Notes: generated by a model not told the origin, from the sequence alone. Shown: positions 1 through 11,540, counted from the stretch's first letter. The stretch: 64,000 nucleotides of DNA from Gnetum montanum (GCA_015680685.1 MNCI01029622.1:303825-367824), one strand, 5' to 3'. Made by a program: numbers and translations.

Positions 1-105
1 CTAGATTAGTTATATCATACAAGATCGCTGTAACAAGTATTAACGATATATCTTTTAGAATAGAAATTAAATTAAATTCAATTAAGTCACACACAATTCA
101 CAACA

Positions 106-1932
106 ATGTCTCTCTCACAAGACTATGATAATGCAACAACTAGTAAGGCAATTTATTGGAGAACCAACGAATTATATAATGATGAAGATGAAGTTTGGAG
201 TATCCAATTTGATGTAGGGGTATCCTATGAGCATAAACGTAAACAACATCATCCCAACTCACAACTACATAACATACCTAGTGATAATGAATTCCTACTA
301 GCCACTACAAGCCTAATGGAAATACAAGAGGCTATTTGAATATCCTGTAGGCATCGTAAGGAAAGCCGTCTACCTAGGCTTGACTTAAACAACTTTCCTA
401 GGNATTCATTATCACTAGGTATGTTATGTAGTTGTGAGTTGGGATGATGTTGTTTACGTTTATGCTCATAGGATACCCCTACATCAAATTGGATACTCCA
501 AACTTCATCTTCATCATTATATAATTCGTTGGTTCTCCAATAAATTGCCTTACTAGTTGTTGCATNGTCTTATGCACTGTTAAACAACTACCTAGGCCAA
601 AGGTTCTTTGAGGAAAGGCTAATGTACCACATCATAGATGGGCTCCATAATGAAACAAGGGAGATCCTAGGGATGTACACTCATGGTCAAGTATATGAGC
701 TATGAACCCATAAATTCCAAGAGCTTATCAAGCGGGTAGCAAAAGAAGAAGGAGAAATGGATAAATGGGAGAATGCTAAAAAATCTCAATAGGCCCAAAA
801 ATCAACAAGGGCCCATGAATATGAAGAGGAGAAATCAACTCAGCACAAGGAGGTGGAACCATCTTTACCAATACTACAATCATTGGATGAAATTGAGGTA
901 AATATCAATAAGATGATGGAATGGATACACCAAAAATGTGGAGAATATGCCAATCTTTTTAGAGGTAGAGTTATGACAATCCAAGAAATAGGACAAAACA
1001 CCTTTAGAAAATCAAAAAGAAGGGTTGAAGAGAATAAGAACTTAACTACCAATCATACGTATCAATGTAACATTTGCTTGTACGATCACCCCAAGAGCCA
1101 ATGCCCAATCTTGTTACATTTACATGAGCATTGGGAAGGAATGTTACATCTAGAGTTCATGGAAAAATACTATGTTCAATCACAATGGAAACAATCCCAG
1201 TCATGGGGGAGGCCATCCCCAAACTGGTTACACCCTTCATACCATCCAAACCTATGTGCTTATCAAATTCAACATCCTATTTCCCTAACTAGGTCAATAT
1301 CCTCTATCTCATCACATTATTATTATTCTCCTCAATACTATCAATCCATATCCTCACCAACAGGACCTCCACCTTGGGTACCTTACACTTCTTCTCAATT
1401 TCAAAATTCTCATCCTTCACCTCCTTCTACATCGCCACCAATTGTACTTGAAGGATTTCCACCATAGCATCAACCCATGAATGTTACTTATGCTTCTATT
1501 GTCAATAGCAGTGGGAATCCTCCACAACATCATAGGCGTCCCTTCTTTAGATATGACCAAAGAAAGGAACACCATAGTTCAAAAACCACTACATCCACCA
1601 ACTCAACACAAGTTCAACATTGTGGTGCATCTTCCTTTTCAAACCCAATGCCTCATGTTACCTTATCAGGGCCACCACTCAATACTCCAACAACCATGTG
1701 GCCTAATGAATATAACCACATGGGGAGACATGTTGATCCTTGCATACCATATTATGGTCACAAGTAGCATAGTGGGTCAACTCCTTATAAATTAACTACA
1801 TCTTATAACTTGCCCCACTATGTCAACTCTAATCAAGTGTGTGAACCCCAATGGGATAATTATGACTGGGTCCCAATATTTCCAACATGCAAGGATCCTA
1901 ACTTTCCATTTATTAATTCTATTTATTCTTAA
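106..1932 (+). pseudogene. gag: gag of element A (broken)
   Basis: Capsid/nucleocapsid protein of a Ty3/gypsy element. The first open stretch starts at 106 (MSLSQDYDN) and closes at 339. Reading resumes after the inverted N-bounded segment at about 567, with gag-like text such as IIDGLHNETREILG and LIKRVAKEEGE. A degenerate zinc knuckle C-x2-C-x3-H-x4-C (CNICLYDHPKSQC, about 1066-1104) follows, one residue short of the canonical spacing. The C-terminal third is rich in S, P, H and Y and runs, with a stop at 1467 and another at 1767, to a terminal stop at 1930-1932. The AKEEGE block and the knuckle region match minus-strand gag of element G near 43.8-44.2 kb. Several stops and a frame break make it non-functional. 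Confidence 0.7.
404..565 (-). repeat. 162-bp inverted copy of 131-292, flanked by single Ns
   Basis: Bases 404-565 are the reverse complement of 131-292 over the whole 162 bp, with no mismatch that I can see. An N sits immediately before (403) and after (566). The neighbouring gag shows heavy decay, so a perfect copy bounded by Ns points to assembly or gap filling rather than biology. Confidence 0.9.
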
Positions 1933-3351
1933 CTGTCTAGTTATGGGGGATACCCCCCATTCTAACAAGTAGAATTAATAATTGTTTTTCCTTTTCTTTG
2001 ATTTTACAATTTTTCATTTTCAAGTTTTTCATATTTTAATTTATTATTTTATCTTTTATCTTTTTATGAGTAATCTCATCTTTAAATAGAACACTCATGT
2101 GATTCATTGGTTGAGGTGTTGTTCTATGCTATCAAGTGTTGGGTGGCTAATTATTTTGACCGCGAGCCCACAACTTGCATCCACCCATTCTCTTAATAAG
2201 AGGTTCTACTCTAAGAATGATGATATTCTTGATGTCATTAAAACTTAAAGTAATTTTATGCTGATTATGCCTAGGGTGAAGAATAATGGACTATGAAGGA
2301 ATGGCCAAGGTGTAACATCAAGGGGACTTGTGGATTCTTTTTGATGACATCTATAGGTGCTCTAATGCAGCTTGGTTGTACTAAGATCCTTGTAGACCTA
2401 ACAAAAATGGGAGTAAGAGTAATAAAGGCACTCAATAAAGAAACCCAATGCTATTTTAGGGGGTCCCACTAGAAAGACATGCACCTATGCCTGAAGGTAG
2501 GTGGCTTCTCTAGATTACGCATAAAAAAAAGAAAAAGAAGAGAAAGTGTGCTAAAGAAGCCAGACAAAAACAAATGTGCTGCAAAGAAATTCCTAATCAC
2601 TCCTCACTTGAACAAAATACCAAGTGATCGTATGCTTTACTGTCATGATGCTCTTATGGTTTTTCATCATTGGATGAAACAATGTGATGTCACTGATCAG
2701 AGTAATGGAATTGGTCTTGATTTTGGAGTGACAGGCTAATGACACATTAATCACACATCTTACACTCAAGATTCATTGTGCCTTGGGTCAATTACCTCAC
2801 GTCCCAATCTTTGCAATCCCTTCTACAATTCGCCTCATCTTATTGTTCATGTATTTGCGACTCATGTCTTGTGTAGCATTGAATTCATACCTCATCACAG
2901 TGGTATCTATATGTGTGTGTTTTATGGAACTGGTGTGGATTACATTTAACCCTTCTAGTGCCTACAAACATTTTAAGGTGTGGTTACATAAGGGCATTAT
3001 AGGTTGGAACTTGCTTTAGGGAGGACCCACTTCATGACTTTTGTCATTTGGATTTGTTGCATACCATCAAATCATTTTATACTCTCCAAGTACTTCATTG
3101 CCAAATCTATTTTTTTCCTTATCATAATTTTATCAAACGTTCCTCAAAACCATTACATGTTCTTTTATGTGTCACCTAAACAAATTAGGTCCAACATTAA
3201 ACTTTTAGAGAAACTTCCTTGAAAAAAAATTCTAACTCTAAAATCACACTAAGCAAAGAATTCAACATTTATTAAAGGCAATGAATAAGGTATGAAATAA
3301 TTAAACTTCTTTCAATAACCTTACTAACAATTGATCTTTGTGTGATTAAAG
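1933..3351 (+). other. Element A: post-gag region, no gene
   Basis: No supported coding region. 1975-2060 is T-rich. Short blocks around 2160-2330 (a gtgag/cccacaac stretch and a caaggtgtaacatcaagggg stretch) resemble the sequence that follows integrase in element G (minus strand, about 37.7-37.9 kb). That similarity places this as the post-integrase region brought next to gag by a deletion of pol. A 86-codon open stretch at 2479-2739 and others at 2783-3222 have no recognisable similarity. Confidence 0.5.
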
Positions 3352-3789
3352 ATGGCCCCTAAAAGAGGACAACAAGGAGGACCTTCTCAAGGTGCAACTG
3401 AACACCTAGGGGAAGGTAGAAACCAAGTACCTCATGCAGAACATGTAGCACAAGAGGCACAATCATTCAACATCCATCAGGGAACTCCTGTTACTACACA
3501 ATCTAGCCAAGAAAAAGATGGAGAGGTCAGGGCCTGAGCCTATGAAGAGGAACAACAACTATCTGCAGCATGGCATGTCAAGAACAATCAAGTATTCTCA
3601 TAGCTGTCATGCCCATGGGAAGTTCCGACTCCATCAAACATTGGAACATCAACATGGATGGCTCATAATACTTGGATAGAAGAGGAGAAACATCCAGTGC
3701 TTCTTCAATGGTATCAATCTCAGAAGCATGGAGCGCAGGACAAAGCAAAGGCACCCATGGAGGAACCACTGCCACCTGGAACCACATGA
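3352..3789 (+). pseudogene. Element A 3' ORF remnant (N and C ends only)
   Basis: Starts MAPKRGQQGG at 3352. A stop follows at 3535, and a continuing frame (with another stop) carries PWEVPTP and later WIEEEK and EEPLPPG before ending at 3789. The start resembles the start of the 3' ORF of element G (MASKGKHT). The end resembles that ORF's end (PWDVP, then W-x5-W-S-K-EEK). The G copy is about 950 codons long, so A has lost most of the middle. The function is unknown. It is a sense ORF between integrase and the 3' LTR, the place where Athila-type elements carry an env-like or additional ORF. Confidence 0.55.
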
Positions 3790-3960
3790 GTTTTAATAAA
3801 TTTTGTAATTTTGTGTCTGTGTTCCAATTTTGTTGTATGCAATCCTCCACTACAACATGAATAAGTTTCGAGTTAGTCAATAATCCCATACCTATCCACT
3901 GTGTAATCAATTGGACTCATTCTCATTTTGTTTAACTTAAGGACGAGTTGTTATTCAGTC

Positions 3961-3969
3961 GTGGGGGTA
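3961..3969 (+). other. Polypurine tract of element A
   Basis: GTGGGGGTA lies directly before the LTR start TGATGAATC, preceded by an aaggacgagtt stretch common just upstream of Ty3/gypsy 3' LTRs. The same layout occurs in element G (minus, 33109-33117, GGGGGTA then TGATGAG). It primes plus-strand cDNA synthesis. Confidence 0.7.
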
Positions 3970-3996
3970 TGATGAATCATGGTTTGTCAGGTGCTA

Positions 3997-4108
3997 ATAT
4001 CGGACCCCTATTATCAGGTACAAGATATCAGGTTGAATGAGTCCCAATATCAAACCCCCGATATCAAACCCTTGATATCAGACCCTAGATATCGGGTATA
4101 GGATATTG
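3997..4108 (+). repeat. ~14-15-bp tandem repeat in LTR A upstream region
   Basis: Successive units built on ATATC followed by an A/G/C-rich core (atatcaaacccccg, atatcaaacccttg, atatcagaccctag, atatcgggtatagg). The array lies upstream of the TATA box, in the part of an LTR where enhancer-like repeats are common. Confidence 0.75.
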
Positions 4109-4158
4109 TGGCCTGACAAGCGCTATTGAATAAGTGATATCGTGGTTTCCGTGTGAGC

Positions 4159-4167
4159 CTATAAATA
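4159..4167 (+). promoter_or_regulatory. TATA box of LTR A
   Basis: CTATAAATA about 190 bp into the LTR. This is the expected core promoter position for element transcription. Confidence 0.65.
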
Positions 4168-4879
4168 CACAATGGGACACACAAGAAAGAAATAGTCAGT
4201 TAGTTTTCAGTCATAGTTTTAGCTAGAAGTTAGTTTTCATTTTTAGTTCTTCTGAACCCTTTCTCCTAGTGCATGCCCACAGTGTGATGATTGTAATTGT
4301 ACGACACCTTTATTCAAGTGTGACATACTTGGACACACACATGACTAGAAATAAAAATTGAGATTACTTCATCATTGCAGCATTCACTTAGTTTAATTAT
4401 TTAATTACTTTCTTAATTAATACTTCTCTACCCTCAACTCCTATTAAATGCGAAATGAGTACGACTTAATCACGAGCATTTAAGTGTGACTGCTTGGTAA
4501 CCCAGTAGCGTACCTAGGATCTACGCTTGGTAATCCCAATGGTAGTCATGCATGAGGTCCAAGATGTGTACAAATGATTAAGGGACAGACGCTCATCGCA
4601 CTTAGGCTAGCTTAGACTCTCTTCACCCTTTTCCTCCTAGCTTAATTAAAGTTATCTTCCATTGACTCTAAGAGTAGCACTAGGTTAGAAACCACATCAT
4701 ACATCTCACTCTGGACTAAATCATATGTGACAAAGCAAATATTAGTCCAGGTGGGAAGACAGTGAACTGCAATCAATGAGTAACTATCTAGATGCCACAA
4801 CTAGCCTATTTGTGGAGTTTGACTGGATCATGCGTGAAATGCTATGCTTGAGTGTAGAGGCACCTCGCCACTCATCACT

Positions 4880-5217
4880 TATCAAATTGGAGTATAAACT
4901 TATTTTTAAATTCTTACCATGAATTAATTGAGGCCTTAAGGAGCATTAAAAACCGTTGTGTAGCTTTACCTCCAAAAGTAGTTACAAAGATTCTACATGC
5001 TATGTCATTTTCAATGATGTTATAGATGCCTAACAAAGTTTCAAAGCATGCTACATGTTGTCATGCATCACTATTAAAAGATGTAGGGTCAAAGAATAAA
5101 TTAACATTTTCTAAAAATTTTGGAATGTTATGGTAATTTATAAAGTTGAAGGGATTGCTCACCAAAGGAGTTGGGGGTTGATTGGTTACCATCCTAGTTC
5201 AAATTATTTGAGGGACA
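4880..5217 (-). pseudogene. gag: Retrotransposon gag fragment (minus strand)
   Basis: The minus strand reads about 110 codons with only three stops. The recognisable order is FINYHNIPKFLENV, LFFDPTSF, CFETLLGIYNIIEND, IACRIFVTTFGGKAT and LKASINSW. This matches the capsid-type Retrotrans_gag domain of plant LTR elements (a yxFxGDP-like turn, then LxGxAxxWF and a S-I-x-S-W block). The terminal FKNKFILQFDK is also typical. No polymerase follows it in the same orientation, and LTR A lies on its 3' side, so it is an orphan fragment. Its parent family is not determined. Confidence 0.7.
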
Positions 5218-6419
5218 AAGTTTGGAAAATGTGAAGCTCATTGTCTTCTTAGAGTAAAATGATGGGCGGTTGGTTGATTCGAGTAAGAAATGTTCAATGA
5301 TAGGATTGGCTCATAAAATGAAAAATAATAGGAAATATAAAATGCTAATAAAGTGTAAAAATTACTAGTAAACTATAAAAATAAAGAAAATAAGAAAAAA
5401 AATTTATATTATTTTTTTGAAGAAAAACTAAACTTGCTATATATAAAAATTGAAAAAAAATATAGTAAATGCAAAATTTTTAGAAAAGTAAATATAAAAA
5501 GAATGATGTTGAGAAAACCACCTTAAAAGTTAGAACTAAGGTAAAGATTGCCAAAATATAAGGTAATCAACAAAACTAGAAAACGAAGGTTTGGGATTTT
5601 GGAAATGAAATTGGGCAATAAAATTGAAAATAGGTTACCATTAATTGGAACCGGTATTAGAAAGAGGCTAATTATGGTTAAGATAATAGAAACTGAGAAA
5701 TAAAAGTTTTCAGGAACTGAAAAAGAAGTTTTCAGGTAACGAAAACTAGAAATTAAATGACAGTCAATAAGACAGGAAATAGAAATGGCCAATGAAGGCT
5801 TTGATAACCAGCAAAGGAAATTGAAATAGGAATAGAGATATTTGGAACAAAGACTTAAAATAGATATTTTCAGGAAATGAAACCGAAACTAAAAATAGAA
5901 ATGTGCAAGAACTGGAAGACAAAAATTTTCTGTAGAAAATAGGAAACAACAATAGGAAAAATAGAGGAAACAAAGGTTCCTGAAATGAAATCAGAAACTT
6001 AGAAATAGAATTGGAATCTGCAAATAATTCCAAAATTGGATCAGTAATGAAAATGAGAGAAATAATTCTTGGGGCCCCTTCACCTACTTTGAAAGAATGC
6101 CCCTCTTTTGCATCTGGTTGTGGGGATTTTATCAGATCTGATCTACCACCTCAACTACTACATCTTCCCCTGCTGCTGAATCTGCATAGCAAACCAACAA
6201 AAGTGAAAGCCAGACCACCGGAAAAGGAAAAGAATATTAACTGATATTATTATTATTATTAAGAAGATTATGACTTAATTAATAGAGAAAAGTCCTCTCA
6301 AAGACTAAGACGACTCTACATTGGAACCCTGCAACTTTATTTTCTACTGCTATTGAGCTTTTGGGTAATCACCTTTGAATACATAAAACTATAAATTATT
6401 AAAGTATAATAAGGTTCAA
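5218..6419. other. AT-rich, purine-rich decayed repeat sequence
   Basis: No gene seen. 5330-5500 is A-rich. 5640-6010 is a loosely repetitive purine-rich strand with recurring gaaatagaaa, ttttcagg and aactgaaa words. A short (ATT)n microsatellite lies at about 6245-6261. Open stretches on the minus strand (5523-6033) are the T-rich complement and have no protein character. Confidence 0.5.
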
Positions 6420-7280
6420 AAAGTTAAAAACATTTTGTAGGTTACACAGGCCCTGCAAAGGGTCACGCAGGCCTCGGAGGAGGCCACACAGGCCAACACT
6501 GAAACCATTCGAAACCATCATCCACACTGAAACCACAAAAACTCTCGTGTGGTGCCATGCCGTCATCTACTCTTTGTGTGCCACGAGCTGCCTGCACTAC
6601 ACACTGTAGAAAACTCTCTCTGCCTGTGCTCGGTAACGCTCCTCGGCTTATAGAAATGATCCTCCAGCGCGCAACATCTGCCCATGGATCTTGTCTGCCC
6701 AACCGGCACCACCGATGTCTAGGCACACTGAACAGCGAGCCAACTCCATGGGCGGCTGCACAAATGGCGCCAAAGCCTCAATGCGTGCAACATGCGCACA
6801 CATGGCAGCCAACACCATCTCCTTGCTCAGAATGTAGTGTACCATATCTTGCTTCAGTGCTATGATTTCGATGGCTATGTTCTGCTGTAGCTCCTGCTGC
6901 ATTGCTTCCAACAGCTACACGCGATGCATCCTAGGCAACACCAATTGTGTGTGCAACTGTAGGCAGACTGGCAACAAAGATGGCTGCAAAACGTATTTAC
7001 GATGATTGCAGGTAACCGTCAACCACAACTCTGAGCCAGGCGTTTCCAAGCTAGAGCTACTACTTTGTTGATGGCTGTCATGCCAAGAATGGCAGGGACG
7101 GATACGGGAAAGATTCTGAATCTGACGAGCTCATCATAAGCAGCAGGCAGGCTTGAGGGTTGCTCTGCAATTGCTGCATGCATCGTGGATTTCTTGCTGC
7201 ATGAGCCGCTGTCCACAGTCAGGATACAGGCCAACGATGCTGGGGGACAGCTCAAGAAAAACAGCAAGTCAAACTTACCA
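6420..7280. other. GC-richer island of unknown origin
   Basis: Visibly richer in G and C than the flanks, with intact CpGs (gcgcgc, cgcgatgc, cggacgg). Several overlapping open frames exist on both strands. The minus frames carry helix-like text (for example LQQNIAIEIIALKQDMVHYI at about 6800-6890, and AAYDELVRFRIF further upstream), but nothing I recognise. The minus strand has a GGTAAGT at about 7276-7282 that could be a splice donor. It may be a gene fragment or part of a less decayed repeat. Confidence 0.35.
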
Positions 7281-7938
7281 TTTCATTTCAATAAGATACA
7301 CAAATTGGCAGACAACAAAATTACCATCTTTTGGATGGTATGATTCATGTTGATGGATAATAATAATAATCCTATTATACAATAAATTATTTAATGGTTG
7401 CATGATACTCTTCAGAATGCATCATGTAATTTGTTTGAAAAGGTAATGGCTTTAAGTCATGAAACTATATCCTAGTGCATAAACTAATTAGTCATCGCCA
7501 AGAATGGAAATGTTGACATCAACAAGAGTATCTGCGGTTTGCATGTTTTGGAAAATTGTGAGTTGAATTTTATTTTCGTACTCATAGATTAAGGTGAAAT
7601 ATGTGATTAGTATATTAAGGTGCAACTCACAATTTTTTCTAAGATGTGAAACACATAATAAAATGTGACTTGCAATTTTCATGTGGAAAATGGGACTAGC
7701 ATTGTGGAGCACTATGAAAAACTAATTTTTGTAAATATTGTAGCTACAAAGATATGTGCATCAGATGGACTTGTAGAATCTTTCTATGAAACCAGAGCAA
7801 CTCACATGGATATTAAAAACTCTAGACTTCACAAAACTACGAGTCAAATGTTCACACATGTTTTTCTCAAGAATTGCAAGATCATGTGAGTTGCATGTTT
7901 TCATAATTTTCTAGAAATTTTAATTCGTTTGCATGTGG
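7281..7938. other. Flank of element D, no gene
   Basis: A short (ATA)n run at 7355-7370 and AT-rich sequence. Words such as gcaactcacaattttttctaagatgtgaaac recur loosely between 7540 and 7900. Nothing codes. Confidence 0.4.
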
Positions 7939-8627
7939 TGACTAGAAAATTCAATTGTTGGAAAAACAAAGATCCCAAATGGAATAGCTTTAACCCCAGA
8001 TCCTAAGGGCTTTCTAAAATAGGATCCGAGGTACCTTGGACGATCTTGCTAAATACCCAGGGACTTAGAGAGTGTAAAAAGGAGTAATAGGAATAAAATG
8101 TAACATAGATATAATTTAAAATGTATGCACAGAATAATATGAAATTATAAAAAATTTGCACAACAAATAGAACTATAAACTTTATTGCAATAAAATATCA
8201 GAAATAAAGCAGAGTTTGGGATGTGTACAAATGATGTCTAGGGTGCAAAGGATGTAGTTGGATAGGGTTTGGAGTCTATTGAAGCTGGTACTCTTAGATA
8301 CCATAGTTAGCTCCACAATCTAGATGCTCCATGATTTCTAAAACTACAACACTTTGTTGGCCCCATCACTAGATCTACAACATTGGTGGTGTAGGGGGGT
8401 AAGATGTGTGGGGTTTTGGACAATAGGGAAGAGCCACATTGGGAGTCTTGATGTCTTGTTTACTCAACATTGTGACAAAATATCATACAATCTTGAGGGT
8501 TACACAATGGTCAAAAATAGTTATAGGTTCCATGCTGAAATTGCTCCAAAAGCTTTCTATTTTTAGGGAATTCTCAAAGGTATGGGATTCAAAAATGGTG
8601 GAACCCATTTATGGTGTTGAAGCTTGG

Positions 8628-8635
8628 TTTATATA
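8628..8635 (-). promoter_or_regulatory. TATA box in D LTR
   Basis: TATATAAA on the minus strand. The partner LTR has TATAAA at the equivalent site (about 26413-26418). Confidence 0.6.
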
Positions 8636-8850
8636 GGTTTCATAGCCATAATTTTAACTACAAATTTCTATCCTAATTGCTGATAGATTAATGTTATGTG
8701 CAAGTGTGGTAGGTGTCCAAATCCAACATGGTTTCCATAAATGGTAAGTTTTGATACCCCCAAGGTACCAAAACTATTCCAATTACCAAAAATAATAAAT
8801 AGGAATTTTATCCATGTTGGCCCTCCAAGAGTAATATTGGACCTACAGGA

Positions 8851-9015
8851 ACCATGCTAGCGGTATAACATCCATGCTAGGGGTATAACATTCATGTTGG
8901 GGTATAACAACCATGCTGGGGGTATAACACCTAGACTAGGGGCATAACACCCATGTTGAGGTTACTAGGGCCATGCTAGAGTTGCAGAAGCCATACTAGA
9001 GCTATAGGACTTCAA
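8851..9015 (-). repeat. 20-bp tandem repeat inside D LTR
   Basis: About eight units of plus-strand pattern ccatgctaggggtataacat, decaying to the right (ccatgctagagttgcagaag, ccatactagagctataggac). The other LTR has the same array, partly replaced by a G-rich run (26690-26870). Confidence 0.75.
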
Positions 9016-9395
9016 GAGTAACACTCGGGCCACATGAGCCATGTTGAGGCTACTAGATCCACATTCAGTAGTTAAACCTTCCAATGCTAAGCATAGGTGA
9101 CTCTAGCGTAGCAAAGGTTATGCCCCCAATAAAACCATTGAAAATGCCAATTTTGGCAGTCCAAAAGGCATTTCTAACCATCCTAAGCATAAATATAGAC
9201 ATGGTAGGATGTTTCTCACTTTGGAAGTGATGCTATAACAACTTATGAGGCATTTTTTAACCTCAAAAAGTTTAAGTATGTGAAATTGCATCTCTTGAAT
9301 TACAATCTTCATATTTTACAATAAAATTATTGCCTCAAATTTTGATGTGAAGGTTAAAAATTGCAACATGAGGTTTCTTGGTGGTGTTTAATTAA

Positions 9396-9444
9396 CCTCT
9401 CTTTGTTGATGTTTGGAGGATTGACCCAAGAAACATCGACAAAG
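9396..9444 (-). other. Polypurine tract of D and adjacent hairpin
   Basis: Reading the minus strand, AACAAAGAGAGG immediately precedes the LTR start, fitting a polypurine tract. Overlapping it are arms 9401-9414 (ctttgttgatgttt) and 9431-9444 (aaacatcgacaaag), complementary at 13 of 14 positions with a 16-nt loop. Confidence 0.5.
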
Positions 9445-10453
9445 AATACAAAACATCATTGCAGGTCCATCACAAACATTCCCTCTCCATGCTTGATTTC
9501 ATAGTGTTAAAACTTGTCAATAAGTGCTTGTTATGATGGGATTAAGTGTTATGATAAAATGATATTCGTTAAAGGCTATATTTGGTGATGAGGATGTGGT
9601 CACATGGGTTAACAATGAATTTTTAATGTTGACATCATGGTTACAATTATGGTGATGGCATTTTGGCTAATTAGTGAGGTCTTCGCACTTCTTGATAATG
9701 TTCTTAAAGGACCAATATCCTACTCTGAGGTCTCCTTGGCCATTGGACCCCTCCCTTTCCATGTTTGAAGCCTTTGGTTTATCACTTTTACCTTCATTGG
9801 CCTTTTTGGGCTTCTTGGCCATATGTTCCCCCCTCCTTTTCTATGGGGTGAAACCTTCATTGAGTTTCTTTACCAAGACCAAGATTAATTTGGTCTTCCC
9901 ATCAAATAAGATATGTTACATATGATGAACTTGATGGTTTTTCCATTGAATGAGATGTGTTACATCCAATAGACTTGTAGGTGGAGCATGATGAAGGGAT
10001 GTCATATGGCCATAATGCATGAGTGTTAGACATAGGTTAACATTGTTGCTTATGGTAAGGAAGGTTATAATTAGGCTACTGGATTGGGCAAAGGAGAGGT
10101 AATAGAAATGAAGTGGAATAGGAACTCTCGGCATAGTAGGACAAACTCATCAAATCTTGTGCATTGAGGTCATGTGGTGACTTGCTACCATAATGAGTTA
10201 CACCTTCACAATGACTCTAGGCTTCATCATGCAAGCACAACTCCACGAGAATAAGAAACAAAACAAAGAAAACATGTTGTTACAATATAATACATAAGGA
10301 TATATAATATGATTTGCAAACTAGGCTACCAATGATCACATATGTTACCAAGGTTCATAGTTCATATATTACATAAGAACATTGAAAGAGGTCATGTAGG
10401 CTCGCTTATCATTGGTTCAAATTTTGTTGGTGTCCACTTTTTGTTCTCACAAG
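9445..10453 (-). other. D region between integrase and 3' LTR
   Basis: About 1 kb with no supported gene. An 83-codon plus-strand frame (9674-9925) is hydrophobic and Phe/Leu-rich with no recognisable similarity. Confidence 0.4.
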
Positions 10454-11540
10454 CTACATGTAGTAATTCTTTAAATAGAAATGATTGACTAGATTAGCTA
10501 ACTCATTCCCATCCATGTCTACTATCCTAAAGGCTCTATTGTTGTAGGCCTTAGTGACCAAGAAAGATCCTTTATAGTTAGTTGAGACTTTCTCCACATG
10601 CTTGTGGATGGCTTTGAAGACTAGGTCCCATTCCTTGATCTTACGCTTATTTAGGTTATGTTGGTGTTATCATTTTTGCCTTTATTGGTATCACTTAACA
10701 TGAGTAAGTGTTTGCAACCATTGCTTCTCCATTGAATCTAGATTCATAGTGTGTAGCTCCTTATTCTATTTATCATTAATGAAGTTAGATAAGGTTACTT
10801 AGAGTGATGGCACCTACAATTTAAGAGGTAAAACATTTTTAAAACCATAAACTAGGCTATATAAAGTTACAATAGTGGTGGTCCAGAACATTATTTGGTA
10901 GGCCCAAAGTGCATGGACAAGTTGCTCATGCCACTTGCATTTGCTGTTATTTAGCATCTTCTTAAGCAAGTTTATGATGGTCTTATTACTTACTTTAGCT
11001 TGCCCATTGGCTTGAGGGTAATATGGTGATGAGAAGGAATGCTTAATGCCTAGGTCATGACAAAAGTTTTTCATTTCTTGGCTACTAAATTGTCATCCAT
11101 TATCTATAACTATAGTCATAGGTATACCAAAATGGGCTACTATGTTATCCAATATGAATTTACAAACTTGTTGAGAAGTTGTCTTCCTTAGAGGAATAGC
11201 TTCAACTAACTTTGTGAAGTATTTGGTTGTAGTGATGATAAAGCTATGCCCTATGAAAGACTTAGGCATTATAGGTATAATGATATCCAACCCCATCATT
11301 GAAATGACCAAGTTATTTGATTGGTGTGTAACTCAATCAGCAATACATGTATTAGGTTATTGTGCCATTAACAAGTGTTATAAGTTTTAACCTTCTATAG
11401 GTAGTCACTTTCCATATATGGTGAGTAATAGCCTAATCATCTAATCTTTATGGTCATGGCTCTAGGTTCTATATGCCCTCCACATACACCTTCATAAGCC
11501 TACTCTAGGACTATGCAAGCTTTGGATTTACCCAAGCACA
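10454..11540 (-). pseudogene. int: Integrase of element D
   Basis: Inserts the cDNA into host DNA. In order on the minus strand: zinc-binding region with EGVCGGHIEPRA and a decayed C-x2-C (about 11500-11380), the core with GLDIIIPIMP, KYFTKLVEAIPLRKTT, TIVIDNG (11093-11311), then PYYPQANGQAKVSNKTI, ALWAYQ and the C-terminal NLVNHFYLKNYYM before the stop at 10454. In the third catalytic position of the D,D-35-E triad, the usual QAE reads QAK, so the catalytic Glu is lost. The closest relative in the window is the integrase of element B, which ends YLKPYYI. Confidence 0.85.

Larger units (their letters stand above)
1..4600 (+). mobile_element. Element A: pol-less Ty3/gypsy derivative, 5' end cut by window
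   Basis: This is a gag-bearing retroelement remnant with its 3' LTR. Read left to right it holds gag (106-1932), a non-coding stretch like the region after integrase in element G, a short 3' ORF remnant (3352-3789), a polypurine tract (3961-3969) and an LTR from 3970. There is no protease, RT, RNase H or integrase between gag and the 3' ORF. Gag, the 3' ORF and the polypurine/LTR junction all match element G in the opposite orientation, so A is best read as an internally deleted, non-autonomous family member. The right LTR end (about 4600) is an estimate. Confidence 0.7.
3970..4600 (+). repeat. 3' LTR of element A
   Basis: Begins TGATGAATC after the polypurine tract and contains a TATA box (4159-4167). 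Its later part shares a ctgcttggtaacccagtagc block (about 4490) with the LTR of element G. No unambiguous CA terminus was found, so the right end is approximate. Confidence 0.6.
7939..9395 (-). repeat. 3' LTR of element D
   Basis: Aligns along its length with 25728-27203. On the plus strand it runs from TGACTAGAAAATTC to gtttaattaa; in element orientation it ends next to host DNA at 7939. It holds a TATA box on the minus strand (8628-8635) and a 20-bp repeat array (8851-9015). The start of the LTR at 9395 is degenerate. Confidence 0.8.

Noticed and set aside
5523-6033. Two hydrophobic minus-strand frames resembling membrane proteins
   Set aside because: They are the complement of purine-rich low-complexity DNA; Phe/Leu/Ser bias comes from composition.
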